From contig CALEKY010000107.1 in NCBI GenBank assembly GCA_937902995.1, positions 43,357-107,356 of the forward strand: a DNA stretch of 64,000 nt, given 5' to 3'. Shown here piece by piece: positions 26,788 through 34,404 of the stretch. A program made the translations under genes and the position numbers. Source of the DNA: an uncultured Sinobacteraceae bacterium. Its GTDB lineage: Bacteria; Pseudomonadota; Gammaproteobacteria; Steroidobacterales; Steroidobacteraceae. Every line of letters starts with the position of its first letter. The stretch's first letter is position 1. The notes below the pieces were generated by a model. It was not told where the DNA came from, did not search any database, and saw only the letters and a program-made list of their open reading frames with translations.

Positions 26788-27108
26788 CTATTTCCCCAAT
26801 TGGTTGATCGTCGCCGTCAGTCGCTTCCAATACTCGTCGAACTCCGCAAGCTGTGCCGCACCTTTGCGAGTCAATTGGTAATACTTGCGCGGCGGACCCG
26901 ACTCGGACTCGCGCCACTCGTAATCGACCAGATTTTCGCGCCGCAATCGGCTCAGCAGCGGATACAGAGTGCCCTCCTGCGTCGCGAACTCCGTCTCGCC
27001 GAGACGCTTCAGCATGTCCGCGACGTACAGCTTGTCCGATGAAATGACCTTGAGCAGTACGTACTCGAGCAGTCCCTTACGAATCGCATTGAGTTTCTCG
27101 GCGTTCAT
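26788..27108 (-). CDS. PadR-family transcriptional regulator
   Basis: The 106-residue protein matches PadR: a winged helix with LLEYVLLKVISSDKLYVADML (helices 1-2), ATQEGTLYPLLSRLRRENLV (recognition helix region, with the hallmark 'GTLYPLL.RL') and a wing with GPPRKYYQLTRKG. It should bind DNA as a dimer and probably represses its own operon and the downstream TM2/PspC genes. ATG 27108 is chosen over 27153 because the family N-terminus (MNAEKLNAIRKGLLEY) begins there. Confidence 0.93.
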   Translation of the reverse strand: MNAEKLNAIRKGLLEYVLLKVISSDKLYVADMLKRLGETEFATQEGTLYPLLSRLRRENLVDYEWRESESGPPRKYYQLTRKGAAQLAEFDEYWKRLTATINQLGK

Positions 27109-27217
27109 TGGCCTACGAAGCAACCTTGCTATAACAAGGTACCAGGATTGCACCCGGGACGCCAGAGGTCTGGCGTCTGGCGCCTCGTGATTTCCTAGGT
27201 CTGAGCCGGAGCGAAGC

Positions 27218-28117
27218 TCATCGAGCGCTCTTCGCAGGACGGCTCGGCGGCTCGAGCACCGGCCGGGTGACGAAGCGATACATGTACTCCATCGCCTCCC
27301 CGATCGTCGTCGACCACACGTTCCAATCGTGTCCGCCCTGAACGATGCGCAGTTCGGCCGGATGTCGGCGGCTGCGAAGCAGGCTGTAGAGCTTCATCGC
27401 CTCGGGCTCGATCACGAATTCATCGTCGTCGCCGGAGACGATGTACATCGGGACGAGTTGCTTCTTCGCGAAATAACCGTCGATCAAAGAAGGATAGTTG
27501 AGCTGCTTCCAAACCTCGCCGTCGTAATTCGGCGAGCCGAACACGCCGACGCGGCGGGCGCTCGAGCTCTCTGGCGGCTCCGGATCGTAGATGGCCGGCG
27601 ACAGCAGCGCGGCGGCCGCAAACTTCTCCGGATACTTGAGCGCAAAGCGCAGCGATCCGTAGCCGCCCATCGACAATCCACCGATCACGCGACCGTTGCG
27701 CGCAGCGACGGTGCGGAATTGGGCTTCGACGTCGGATAACAGATCGTTAATGAATGCGCTCTCCATCTTTTCCTTGCGATCGACGTACCACGTCGTGCCT
27801 GCATCGGGCATGACGATCAACGTCGGCGGGATCTGTCCCGATGCGATGAGATCGTCGGCAGTTTGTTGAATGCGTCCCGATACGCTCCAGGAGGTCAGCG
27901 ATTGTCCGTTGCCGTGCAGGAGATACAGCACCGGATAACGCAGCGACGAGCTCTCGTAACCGTCGGGCAGATAGACGGTGTATGCCCACTTGCGTCCTAG
28001 CGCCTGCGAATCGAATTCACGCGTGACGATGACGCCGGCCTGCGCTGTTGCCAACGCGCTTGCGAGCGCAAGCAACGCAACTGCAAGCAAGTAGTGTCGC
28101 TTTAGAGTGACAACCAT
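27218..28117 (-). CDS. Secreted esterase, esterase D/antigen 85 fold
   Basis: The 299-residue protein has a signal peptide (LLAVALLALASALATAQA). The alpha/beta hydrolase domain has KWAYTVYLPDGY, LLHGNGQSLTSW and the nucleophile elbow G147-L-S149-M-G-G. The probable acid is the Asp in VSGDDDEFV and the base the His in VQGGHDWNVW. This matches PF00756 (feruloyl esterase, enterochelin esterase, S-formylglutathione hydrolase). The periplasmic location points to ester cleavage of imported or cell-wall compounds. ATG 28117 gives a proper signal peptide; upstream in-frame codons do not. Confidence 0.88.
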   Translation of the reverse strand: MVVTLKRHYLLAVALLALASALATAQAGVIVTREFDSQALGRKWAYTVYLPDGYESSSLRYPVLYLLHGNGQSLTSWSVSGRIQQTADDLIASGQIPPTLIVMPDAGTTWYVDRKEKMESAFINDLLSDVEAQFRTVAARNGRVIGGLSMGGYGSLRFALKYPEKFAAAALLSPAIYDPEPPESSSARRVGVFGSPNYDGEVWKQLNYPSLIDGYFAKKQLVPMYIVSGDDDEFVIEPEAMKLYSLLRSRRHPAELRIVQGGHDWNVWSTTIGEAMEYMYRFVTRPVLEPPSRPAKSAR

Positions 28118-28227
28118 GAGTGGAACCCCATCGATGTTGGAATTATTTGTGTGGCGCCGCTGTGCGACGTCTGTGGCGTGCGCGTGTTCTTCACTACAAT
28201 GCGCGCCGCTGATAACGATGTCAGCAC

Positions 28228-28251
28228 CACCGCAACCGGTCAATTGCGGTG
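28228..28251. promoter_or_regulatory. Inverted repeat just upstream of the outer-membrane protein gene
   Basis: CACCGCAA (28228-28235) and TTGCGGTG (28244-28251) are perfect 8-bp arms with an 8-bp spacer, ending 26 nt before the ATG at 28278. It may be an operator or a leader hairpin. Confidence 0.45.
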
Positions 28252-28277
28252 AAAATCTTTCGTGAGGAGATTTGTAA

Positions 28278-28862
28278 ATGAAATCACGATTCCTGAACGC
28301 GCTCGCTGCGGTCGCCATGCTGCTACCGGTCGGCGGGCAAGCCGCGAACTTCGGCTATTCGTTCATCGATTTCGCGATCATTCCGGAAGCTGAAATCGAC
28401 AGCGGCCGGTTCGATCTGGATGGAGACGGCTTCCAGCTGCGCGGCTCGCTGGCGGTCAGCAGCAACTTCTTCGTGCTCGTCGAGGCTCAGGTGCTCGACT
28501 TCGATCGTGACGTGGACTTCACGCGCCTGACCGTCGGCGCCGGCGGTCACTGGCCGATCAACCAGAATCTCGACTTCATCGCCCGAGGCGGGCTCGTCCG
28601 CTACGACGTGGATGCCGGGCCTGCCGACGACGACGATATCGGCTTCTTCTTGGGCGCCCGCGTGAGAGCGGCGGTCGGCCGGGGCTTCGAGCTCGAAGGC
28701 GGCATCGACCTGTCAACAGCGGAAGTGGGAGGGTTCGAGGACGAAGTGACCCTCGTCGGCGAAGGTCGCTACCATTTCAACAACCAGTTCTCGGTCGGCG
28801 GCCTGCTGAACATCGGCGACGACCTCAAACAGATCGGCATCTACGGCCGGTACAACTTCTGA
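28278..28862 (+). CDS. Outer-membrane beta-barrel protein
   Basis: The 194-residue protein has a signal peptide (FLNALAAVAMLLPVGGQAA), then alternating amphipathic beta strands such as FQLRGSLAVSSNFFVLVEA, DFTRLTVGAGGHWPI and FSVGGLLNIGDD. It ends in YGRYNF, a C-terminal aromatic residue as recognised by the BAM complex. Size fits a small 8-stranded porin-like barrel (OmpA/OmpW-like). The acidic loop near 119 (PADDDDIG) may bind cations. AGGAG precedes ATG 28278. Confidence 0.82.
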   Translation: MKSRFLNALAAVAMLLPVGGQAANFGYSFIDFAIIPEAEIDSGRFDLDGDGFQLRGSLAVSSNFFVLVEAQVLDFDRDVDFTRLTVGAGGHWPINQNLDFIARGGLVRYDVDAGPADDDDIGFFLGARVRAAVGRGFELEGGIDLSTAEVGGFEDEVTLVGEGRYHFNNQFSVGGLLNIGDDLKQIGIYGRYNF

Positions 28863-28865
28863 ACC

Positions 28866-28907
28866 GGAAAGCGGCGCGTGGCGGGCCGAAGGCTCGCCAC
28901 GTTTCCG
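28866..28907. terminator. Hairpin between convergent genes, probably a bidirectional terminator
   Basis: CGTGGCGGGCC and GGCTCGCCACG pair over 11 bp (one G-T) around a GAA loop at 28877-28901, flanked by GGAAA and TTTCC, in the 48-nt gap between two convergent stops. Confidence 0.65.
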
Positions 28908-28910
28908 CGA

Positions 28911-30230
28911 CTACTCCGTCAACGTGAGCGGGCGCGCCAACGATTCCAAATCGAGCTCGCGAATCTTCGAGGTATCGCGCGACTCGGTACCGAACGGTCG
29001 TCGATACGAAATGAAGAGCGACGAGCCGATGTTCTCGGTCGGCGAGTGACCGGCGCTCAACGACAGCGATCCCCGACCGACACTCACGTCCTGCCGAACC
29101 GCAATGAGACTTGCGCGCTCTCGCGACCAAGTGGTTTGAGTCGCATACGCGAGCGACAAGCTCGCCCATTCGGCGACTCGAATCCCGATGCTCGCCAAAT
29201 CTCGATGCATGATGGGATCGGACACCGCGAGCGAATTGATCTCGCGAAACTCCCGGCTCTGCAGCCGCGAGCGCAGCGCAATACTGAACCAGGGATTGCT
29301 GTGCTCGAAGCCGACCCGCGCAAGCCATCCCGCACCGAACTCGCTTTGGCTGGAAGCAAAGGCAACCGAGGCGATGCCGAACGAACCGAGCTTGTGGGCG
29401 AGGCCGAACCCGAGCGCGGCGACTTCGTCCGCAAGGTACTCGCCATGACCCTCGATCGTAAGACCGAGCGGCGTGCTGCAAGCCACCGTCGTATTCGCGA
29501 ACAAGGGACCGTAGTCGTTGCTCTCGATGGCGTAGTCGCGGCGTACCCTGCCTAGACCGATCGAGAAATCTTCGCAGCCTTCTTTGACCAATCGCACCGG
29601 CTCGATGATGGGCGCACTGATCTGTTGGCTGCGTCCGAGCGCATCGCGAGCCGTCAGGCCCACCTTCGTACCGGTGAATGCGCGCACCGAATAGTCAACC
29701 GACAGGGAGTGCGCTCGCAGCGGCGAATCCGGATCCAGCGAGGCGAAGAGCGCATCGGCCGCGGTCGGCAACACAGCGACCCCGCTCGTCGCCAACTCCG
29801 GCAGAAGCAGCACGTGTTCGCGCGGACTCGTCTTACCGAACTGCACGCCGCCGAATCGCACCGGCGTGCCCCACATCCCGACACTGCTCACCGCATCGCC
29901 GATGCGTAGCTGTTCGCCTCCGTCGCTCACTTCGTGCGTAATGCTCGACTCGAGCCGTGTCGCCGACGCGAGCCTCGGATCGAGCGGTGTGGCGAACACG
30001 TGCGAAATGCTCACACCGTCCGCGACCGCCTGCGCACTGAACGTCGAACGCTCGAGGGAGATCTTCTTCGCATCGACCTCGACGAAGTCGAGCTCGGTGG
30101 GCACGGTGCTCACGCAGGCGCTGAGCACCAGCGCGCTCAGCGAGGCAGCAACCACTCGCGTCGAGAAAGTCGCACGCGGGGTCGGGTTTTCAGGGGAGCC
30201 GTGGCCCACGACTCGGCGCGTCTGCTCCAT
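28911..30230 (-). CDS. Fimbrial-usher-like outer-membrane protein, short and orphan, with a lipobox
   Basis: About 439 residues. The N-terminus has a hydrophobic segment with LSAC (lipobox, C39). The C-terminal half carries usher-like features: DALGRSQQISAPI, EDFSIGLGRVRRDYAIESND, then repeated barrel strands (TIEGHGEYLADEV, FGLAHKLGSFGIASVAFASS). These resemble chaperone-usher (spore-coat-U pilus) ushers. Ushers normally have 700-850 residues with plug and C-terminal domains; here large parts are missing, and no chaperone or pilin gene lies nearby. It may be a relic or a repurposed barrel. The start is uncertain; GTG codons further in are possible. Confidence 0.6.
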   Translation of the reverse strand: MEQTRRVVGHGSPENPTPRATFSTRVVAASLSALVLSACVSTVPTELDFVEVDAKKISLERSTFSAQAVADGVSISHVFATPLDPRLASATRLESSITHEVSDGGEQLRIGDAVSSVGMWGTPVRFGGVQFGKTSPREHVLLLPELATSGVAVLPTAADALFASLDPDSPLRAHSLSVDYSVRAFTGTKVGLTARDALGRSQQISAPIIEPVRLVKEGCEDFSIGLGRVRRDYAIESNDYGPLFANTTVACSTPLGLTIEGHGEYLADEVAALGFGLAHKLGSFGIASVAFASSQSEFGAGWLARVGFEHSNPWFSIALRSRLQSREFREINSLAVSDPIMHRDLASIGIRVAEWASLSLAYATQTTWSRERASLIAVRQDVSVGRGSLSLSAGHSPTENIGSSLFISYRRPFGTESRDTSKIRELDLESLARPLTLTE

Positions 30231-30328
30231 CGAATGAATCGTTCTTCTTATGACTTGGTCAAGAAATGTTACGTGCGAATCCTGCGGAGAACCATCGGGG
30301 GCACCCTGTCCGGCGCTCAGGGAATCAC

Positions 30329-31195
30329 TCAAGGCTGCAGTTCGTCGATCAGCGTATGCAGCCAATCGAGCAGGAGCGTTCGATCGATCTGCACCCCGCT
30401 CGAGGTGATCCATGCCGTGCGCAGCCACTCGACCTGCAGGAACTGCGCGAGCGTTGCCGCAAAGACCGGAAAGAGCTGAGGACCGGAAATCGTCGGCCAC
30501 ACGGCAAGGGCCTTCAGGCGCGTTTCATCCGTATCGACCGTGATTCCCGACGCACGCCATTGCGCCGAGTAGTTGCGATCCACGCGCGCGACCTGCACGC
30601 GCCACTGGCTGTCGTTGATGAGCAAGTCGAGCGACACATCGCGCGGACGCAGGTCGTGTTTGTGCAGGAACCAGATCTTGGGAGGCACCGAGCCCATCTT
30701 CAGCGTGAACGTCCAGGACTCCTGCACCGGATCGATGCCGATCGAGCGCGCCCAGGCGTTCATATCCTCGACGCTCTTCACGTCGCGCAGCGCATTTGTG
30801 CAGATTGCAATGACGGGCTGCAACTTGGCGTCGCCGGAGTAGAGCTGCAGACGATGCAGCAGTCCCATCATCCCGATCAGATCGCCGTCGCTGGCGTACT
30901 TCGCGGCAAGCTTCTCGAGGATGGTCACGTCCTCTTCCCGAGCGCGCTGGATCAGCATCAATTCCAGATGCCCGCCGAACTTGCGATCGAACCCGTGGCG
31001 GCCGGCCAAGTACAGACTGATCGCGTCGACGACCGAATCGACGAAGGCATCGTCGCGCGAATAGTCGACAAACGCTTCCGCATGCGCACGGGTCGCGGGC
31101 GCCGTGCGTTGCTGCTCTATCCGCGCATGGAACTCGCTCCATTCCCGAAGCAAGGATTCCTCGAGCGCAAGGGCTGTGATCGAAGCTTCGCTCAA
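30329..31195 (-). CDS. Cytoplasmic protein of unknown function (288 aa)
   Basis: The protein is soluble and helical in its first half (AEAFVDYSRDDAFVDSVVDAI, LELMLIQRAREEDVTILEKL) and more beta-like later (KIWFLHKHDLRPRDVSL, WRVQVARVDRNYSAQW). No signal peptide or known motif is seen. The start at 31195 is a TTG with only a weak SD, so the N-terminus is uncertain. It sits alone between the usher-like gene and a repeat-rich gap. Confidence 0.6.
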   Translation of the reverse strand: MSEASITALALEESLLREWSEFHARIEQQRTAPATRAHAEAFVDYSRDDAFVDSVVDAISLYLAGRHGFDRKFGGHLELMLIQRAREEDVTILEKLAAKYASDGDLIGMMGLLHRLQLYSGDAKLQPVIAICTNALRDVKSVEDMNAWARSIGIDPVQESWTFTLKMGSVPPKIWFLHKHDLRPRDVSLDLLINDSQWRVQVARVDRNYSAQWRASGITVDTDETRLKALAVWPTISGPQLFPVFAATLAQFLQVEWLRTAWITSSGVQIDRTLLLDWLHTLIDELQP

Positions 31196-31500
31196 CGTCG
31201 AGTCTCAGTAGTCTGATAGACGGGACGCGCGCCATCCCCGCGTACCGGGCGGCGCGGCGTGCGAATTCTGTCTCAGACCGTCGGCGCGAAAGTGTGAACC
31301 GGTAAACAGTTACCAGTTGATGGTTGATAGTTGACAGTCGATAGCGAAGAGGGCGCCTGCCCTAGTTGACAGTGGGCGGTTGATAGTTGATAGCGAGAGA
31401 TCGTGCCGAAACTGCCAGTCGATCGCGGAAACAGACTCCATCGGACGAATTCCACAGCGAACGCGCTGCCTCTCGTTCGCAGTCTTGTTGCTTCCCGCTG
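31196..31500. other. 305-nt gene-free gap with two TTGACAG-type tracts
   Basis: Nothing codes convincingly here. Heptamer tracts of the TTGATAG/TTGACAG family lie at about 31315-31346 (GTTGATG, GTTGATA, GTTGACA, GTCGATA units) and 31363-31398. Confidence 0.65.
31315..31398. repeat. Heptamer tracts, TTGACAG/TTGATAG type
   Basis: Two runs with 7-bp period separated by a GC-rich insert: TTGATGG, TTGATAG, TTGACAG, TCGATAG, then TTGACAG...TTGATAG, TTGATAG. The same family returns inverted at 31498-31523 and 32081-32113. Confidence 0.8.
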
Positions 31501-31523
31501 TCAACCATCAACTGTCAACTCAT
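31498..31523. repeat. Inverted TTGACAG-type tract forming the 3' end of the GNAT gene
   Basis: Read on the minus strand this is GAGTTGACAGTTGATGGTTG followed by ACAGC. The last sense codons (E-L-T-V-D-G) and TGA of the acetyltransferase gene fall inside the array. Confidence 0.8.
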
Positions 31524-31950
31524 AAACGTGGGGATCATGGATCTGCATGAACCGCTCCGGCGCTGAGATCGGGGTAAAACCGAATTGCGCGTACAAGCCA
31601 TGCGCATCTCGGGTTGCGAGCATCCACCTCCTCAAGCGCTGCAGATCGGGATGCGCCTTGACGCATTCCATCAGGAACTTCGAGATCCCTCGTCCGCGCC
31701 AGGCGGCAACGACGAACACATCGCAGAGATACGCAAATGTGGCGCAATCGCTGACGACGCGCGCAAAACCGACTTGCTCGCAAGCGTGGTAGGCCCCGAA
31801 GCACACTGAGTTCGCAATCGCCCTCTCGACGACTTCCCGCTGAATCCCCGGCGACCAATAGGAACGTGCGAGGTTTTCGTGAATCAGCGCAACGTCCAGT
31901 CGCGCCTTGTCCGTCGAGATTTCGAACGGCGCTCGATGCCAGACCTTCAC
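31501..31950 (-). CDS. GNAT-family N-acetyltransferase
   Basis: The 149-residue cytoplasmic protein matches the GNAT fold: GFARVVSDCATFAYLCDVFV (strands 3-4), the acetyl-CoA pyrophosphate loop AAWRGRGISKFLMECV (R/Q-x-x-G-x-G/A) and the C-terminal WMLATRDAHGLYAQFGF (motif B). Close relatives are 'GNAT family acetyltransferase' proteins of about 140 residues with unknown acceptors. Start GTG 31948-31950 has GGAGAA at good spacing. The C-terminal codons lie within a heptamer repeat, so the tail may have been changed by the array. Confidence 0.88.
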   Translation of the reverse strand: MKVWHRAPFEISTDKARLDVALIHENLARSYWSPGIQREVVERAIANSVCFGAYHACEQVGFARVVSDCATFAYLCDVFVVAAWRGRGISKFLMECVKAHPDLQRLRRWMLATRDAHGLYAQFGFTPISAPERFMQIHDPHVYELTVDG

Positions 31951-32049
31951 TCGCGTTCTCCAATCGGCTTGGAGCAGCGATTGAACGCCACACCGAACCG
32001 CTTCGAGAACGGACAGCTACGGGCGGGGAACACCGCTACAGTTATAGCG

Positions 32050-32113
32050 GATCGTTGATAGCGGAAAGCGAGCGCCGCTCGCTATCAACTGTCAACTATC
32101 CACTGTCGACTAG
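32050..32113. repeat. TTGATAG-type tracts flanking the ferritin-like fusion gene end
   Basis: ATCGTTGATAGCGG (32050-32063) and the inverted GCTATCAACTGTCAACTATC tract (32081-32113, with CACTGTCGACTAG) form a small inverted pair. The second run ends 1 nt before the stop codon of the gene at 32115. Confidence 0.75.
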
Positions 32114-32114
32114 A

Positions 32115-32936
32115 TCAGTGAGTCCTCACCGACCTCGGCGCTATTGTCGGCTCGGGCGCCGTAGCGGCTTGCGGGTTGAGCGTTCCTTTGGCCAGACGAC
32201 TGAATTCTTCGTCCACCGCCTTGTCGCGTGCGGCGAGCTCAGCGAAACGCGCCGCGTCTTCCGTCCGGCCTAGCGCCTTTGCATACGCGGCGATCGTGCC
32301 GTAGCCGGCAATCTTGTAATGAATGATCCGCTGCAACGATGCGATGAGCGCAGCATCCCGTACGGCGGGCGCACAAACTCTCGCCATTTTCTCGGTCTCG
32401 CGGATGAGCGCGCGCATTGCGTCGTCTTCGTGCACCTGCGCATCCATCTCCATGCGTGCGAGCACACCTTCCACGTCGCTCCGGCGTGCATGCAGCTCGG
32501 CTCCATACTCGTCGACACGCAACGCGACCAACTCGTCTTGCAGGCATGGCACCGTACGCTCGATCAAGGCGGCGAAACGGCCTTCGGCGTCGCGGAGCTC
32601 CTGCAGCTCGATCCGATAAAGCGTATCCATACTGCCGATCCGGCCCGTCGTCGCACTGAGCGACTGGCGAATCCGCCGTACTTGTTCCTGCATGCCCTGT
32701 CTCAGTGACGTTTCGCCTGCGATCGCGCTCTTCATGGCGCAATATCCCGTGGCACTGCGCGCCAGCATCGGCACCGCTGCCGCCGCGAGCAGCAATTTGC
32801 CGACGGCACTGCGATTGCGCAGCGCGATCAGTCCGAGTGCCAAGCCCGCCACACCCGACAGCCAGCGTTCGTTCTCGCTCAAGTTGCCCGGCTCGGCACT
32901 TAGTCGGGAAAGCCGATTGCGCATCTCGACGACCAT
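32115..32936 (-). CDS. Fusion protein: N-terminal membrane segment plus DUF892 ferritin-like domain
   Basis: The 273-residue protein has two parts. Residues about 1-70 contain a hydrophobic pair (VAGLALGLIALRNRSAVGKLLLAAAAVPMLARSATGYCAM) resembling the DUF2892/YgaP inner-membrane domain. Residues about 100-255 match DUF892 (YciE/YciF): MDTLYRIELQELRDAEGRF, then helices with E..VH.D (AQVHEDDAMRALI) and a further bundle (HYKIAGYGTIAAYAKALG). DUF892 bundles bind two metal ions and are stress-induced. AAGGAG precedes ATG 32936. Confidence 0.82.
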   Translation of the reverse strand: MVVEMRNRLSRLSAEPGNLSENERWLSGVAGLALGLIALRNRSAVGKLLLAAAAVPMLARSATGYCAMKSAIAGETSLRQGMQEQVRRIRQSLSATTGRIGSMDTLYRIELQELRDAEGRFAALIERTVPCLQDELVALRVDEYGAELHARRSDVEGVLARMEMDAQVHEDDAMRALIRETEKMARVCAPAVRDAALIASLQRIIHYKIAGYGTIAAYAKALGRTEDAARFAELAARDKAVDEEFSRLAKGTLNPQAATAPEPTIAPRSVRTH

Positions 32937-33108
32937 GGGACGCTCCTTCTGATCCGCGCGGACAAAGCTCTACTCCGCGACCATGGGGCGAGTTCCGATT
33001 CGAATGTGGGATCTGGCCTTCGCGCCGATTGCCGGCTTCACGTCAATCGATCGCGCGAGGCGAATCCATCGCCTTGCGCGAGAAAAGATTCGTGGACAGC
33101 GCTTTGTC

Positions 33109-33600
33109 CTAGTATTTCGCGTAGACGCTCGTCGTGCCGTCTTCGTGGACGAGATGCACGTCGTAGGGCTGCTTTCTCGAGCCTTGCTCCATGCCCGGCG
33201 AACCGATCGGCATGCCTGGCACCGTGAGTCCCTTGGCTCGCGGTTTCTCTTTCAACAGGCGCAGCACTTCCTCGGCGGGTACATGACCTTCGACGAAATA
33301 ACCGCCGACCTCGGCCGTGTGACACGAACCCATTCCGTACGGAACGCCGACGCGTTCCTTGATCGGCCCCATGTCATCGACGTCATGCACTTTCGCCGTG
33401 AATCCATGCTTGCGCATGTGTTCGACCCAGACGGAGCAACATCCGCAAGTCGGGTTCTTGTACACGACCAGCTCCGGAAGCTCCGCCGCAGCCGCTTCGG
33501 AGACTGGCCGTAGCGCCGATGCAGCATCGTGCACATTGCCTTGGCTGCAACCGACCAAGGCACCGAAGATTGCGATCAACCAAGGTTTCGAGTAACTCAC
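33109..33600 (-). CDS. DUF411 metal-binding lipoprotein
   Basis: The 163-residue protein has a lipobox (FGALVGC, C18). Its mature part matches DUF411, linked to copper handling: VYKNPTCGCCSVWVEHM (C52, C54, C55, H61) and GMGSCHTAEVGGYFVEGHVP (C93, H94, H106). These residues should bind Cu in the periplasm. The start is GTG 33600, preceded by GAGAGCGGATCC. It is divergent from an exported methyltransferase-like gene. Confidence 0.9.
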   Translation of the reverse strand: MSYSKPWLIAIFGALVGCSQGNVHDAASALRPVSEAAAAELPELVVYKNPTCGCCSVWVEHMRKHGFTAKVHDVDDMGPIKERVGVPYGMGSCHTAEVGGYFVEGHVPAEEVLRLLKEKPRAKGLTVPGMPIGSPGMEQGSRKQPYDVHLVHEDGTTSVYAKY

Positions 33601-33703
33601 GGATCCGCTCTCGATTCGAAAAGACCAGTATGCAACCGCGACGATTGCCGAGGTAGAGTGTTGCTACCGACGATAGTGCAACGGACCGGGAAGGGGAAGC
33701 AGG

Positions 33704-34291
33704 ATGAACAGCCGTCGTTCAGCTTGGATCAGCCTGGTGACGCTTTGCGGATGGACTCTGGCGCTCGCGGCTTACGCGGCCGAGCCTGCAAAATCGAAGT
33801 CGAAGTTGGATGTCTGGTATGTGCCGACGCCCTATGAGGTCGTCGATCGCATGCTCGATGAGGCGGACGTCGGTCCTCTCGACGTGGTCTACGATCTCGG
33901 CTGCGGCGATGGACGCATCGTCATCGCTGCCGCCAAGAAATACGGCGCCCGGGGTGTGGGCATCGATCTCGATCCGGCGCGCATCCGCGAAGCGCGTGCC
34001 AATGCCAAGGAAGCCGGTGTGGAGAATCTCGTGACGTTCAAAGTTGCCGACTTGTTCGAAACGGATCTCACCGAAGCGACCGTCGTCACGCTCTACTTGC
34101 TGCCGAGTCTGAACCGCCGATTGATGCCGAAACTCTTCGCCGAGCTGAAGCCCGGTGCACGCGTCGTCTCTCACGATTTCGACATGGGCCGCGACTGGCC
34201 GCCCGATAAATACATCAAGCTCGGCAACGACGGCATTTATGTGTGGAAAATGCCGCCGTATGCGGAGAGGCCGACGGTGGTTGGGGAATAG
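33704..34291 (+). CDS. Exported class I SAM-methyltransferase-like protein (first paralogue)
   Basis: The 195-residue protein has a signal peptide (AWISLVTLCGWTLALAAYA), then WYVPTPYEVVDRML and the SAM-binding motif VVYDLGCGDGRIVI with the acidic strand-2 end GVGIDLDP. Next comes TLYLLPSLNRRLMP. The fold is that of class I methyltransferases, but the signal peptide sends it out of the cytoplasm, where SAM is not expected. It is a paralogue of the protein at 35780-36634. The final codons overlap the GGGAAAA array. Confidence 0.8.
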   Translation: MNSRRSAWISLVTLCGWTLALAAYAAEPAKSKSKLDVWYVPTPYEVVDRMLDEADVGPLDVVYDLGCGDGRIVIAAAKKYGARGVGIDLDPARIREARANAKEAGVENLVTFKVADLFETDLTEATVVTLYLLPSLNRRLMPKLFAELKPGARVVSHDFDMGRDWPPDKYIKLGNDGIYVWKMPPYAERPTVVGE

Positions 34292-34330
34292 GGAAAAGGG
34301 AAAAGGGAAAAGGGAAAGGGGAAAGGGAAA
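34283..34330. repeat. Heptamer array, GGGAAAA type, about six units
   Basis: Units GGGAAAA (x3), then GGGAAAG variants, start around the stop codon (34289-34291) of the methyltransferase-like gene. Confidence 0.88.
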
Positions 34331-34347
34331 GCGCGCCGGGCGCGCGA

Positions 34348-34404
34348 CGAATCACGATTCACGAATCACGGATCGCGACCTTCCCTCCTTCCCTTATTCC
34401 CTTG
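34348..34404. repeat. CGAATCA heptamer array (34348-34375) and inverted GGGAATA array (34381-34404)
   Basis: CGAATCA, CGATTCA, CGAATCA, CGGATCG form four clean 7-bp units. TTCCCTCCTTCCCTTATTCC then forms the inverted complement of the array at 34283-34330 and contains the stop codon (34394-34396) of the permease gene on the minus strand. Confidence 0.85.
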
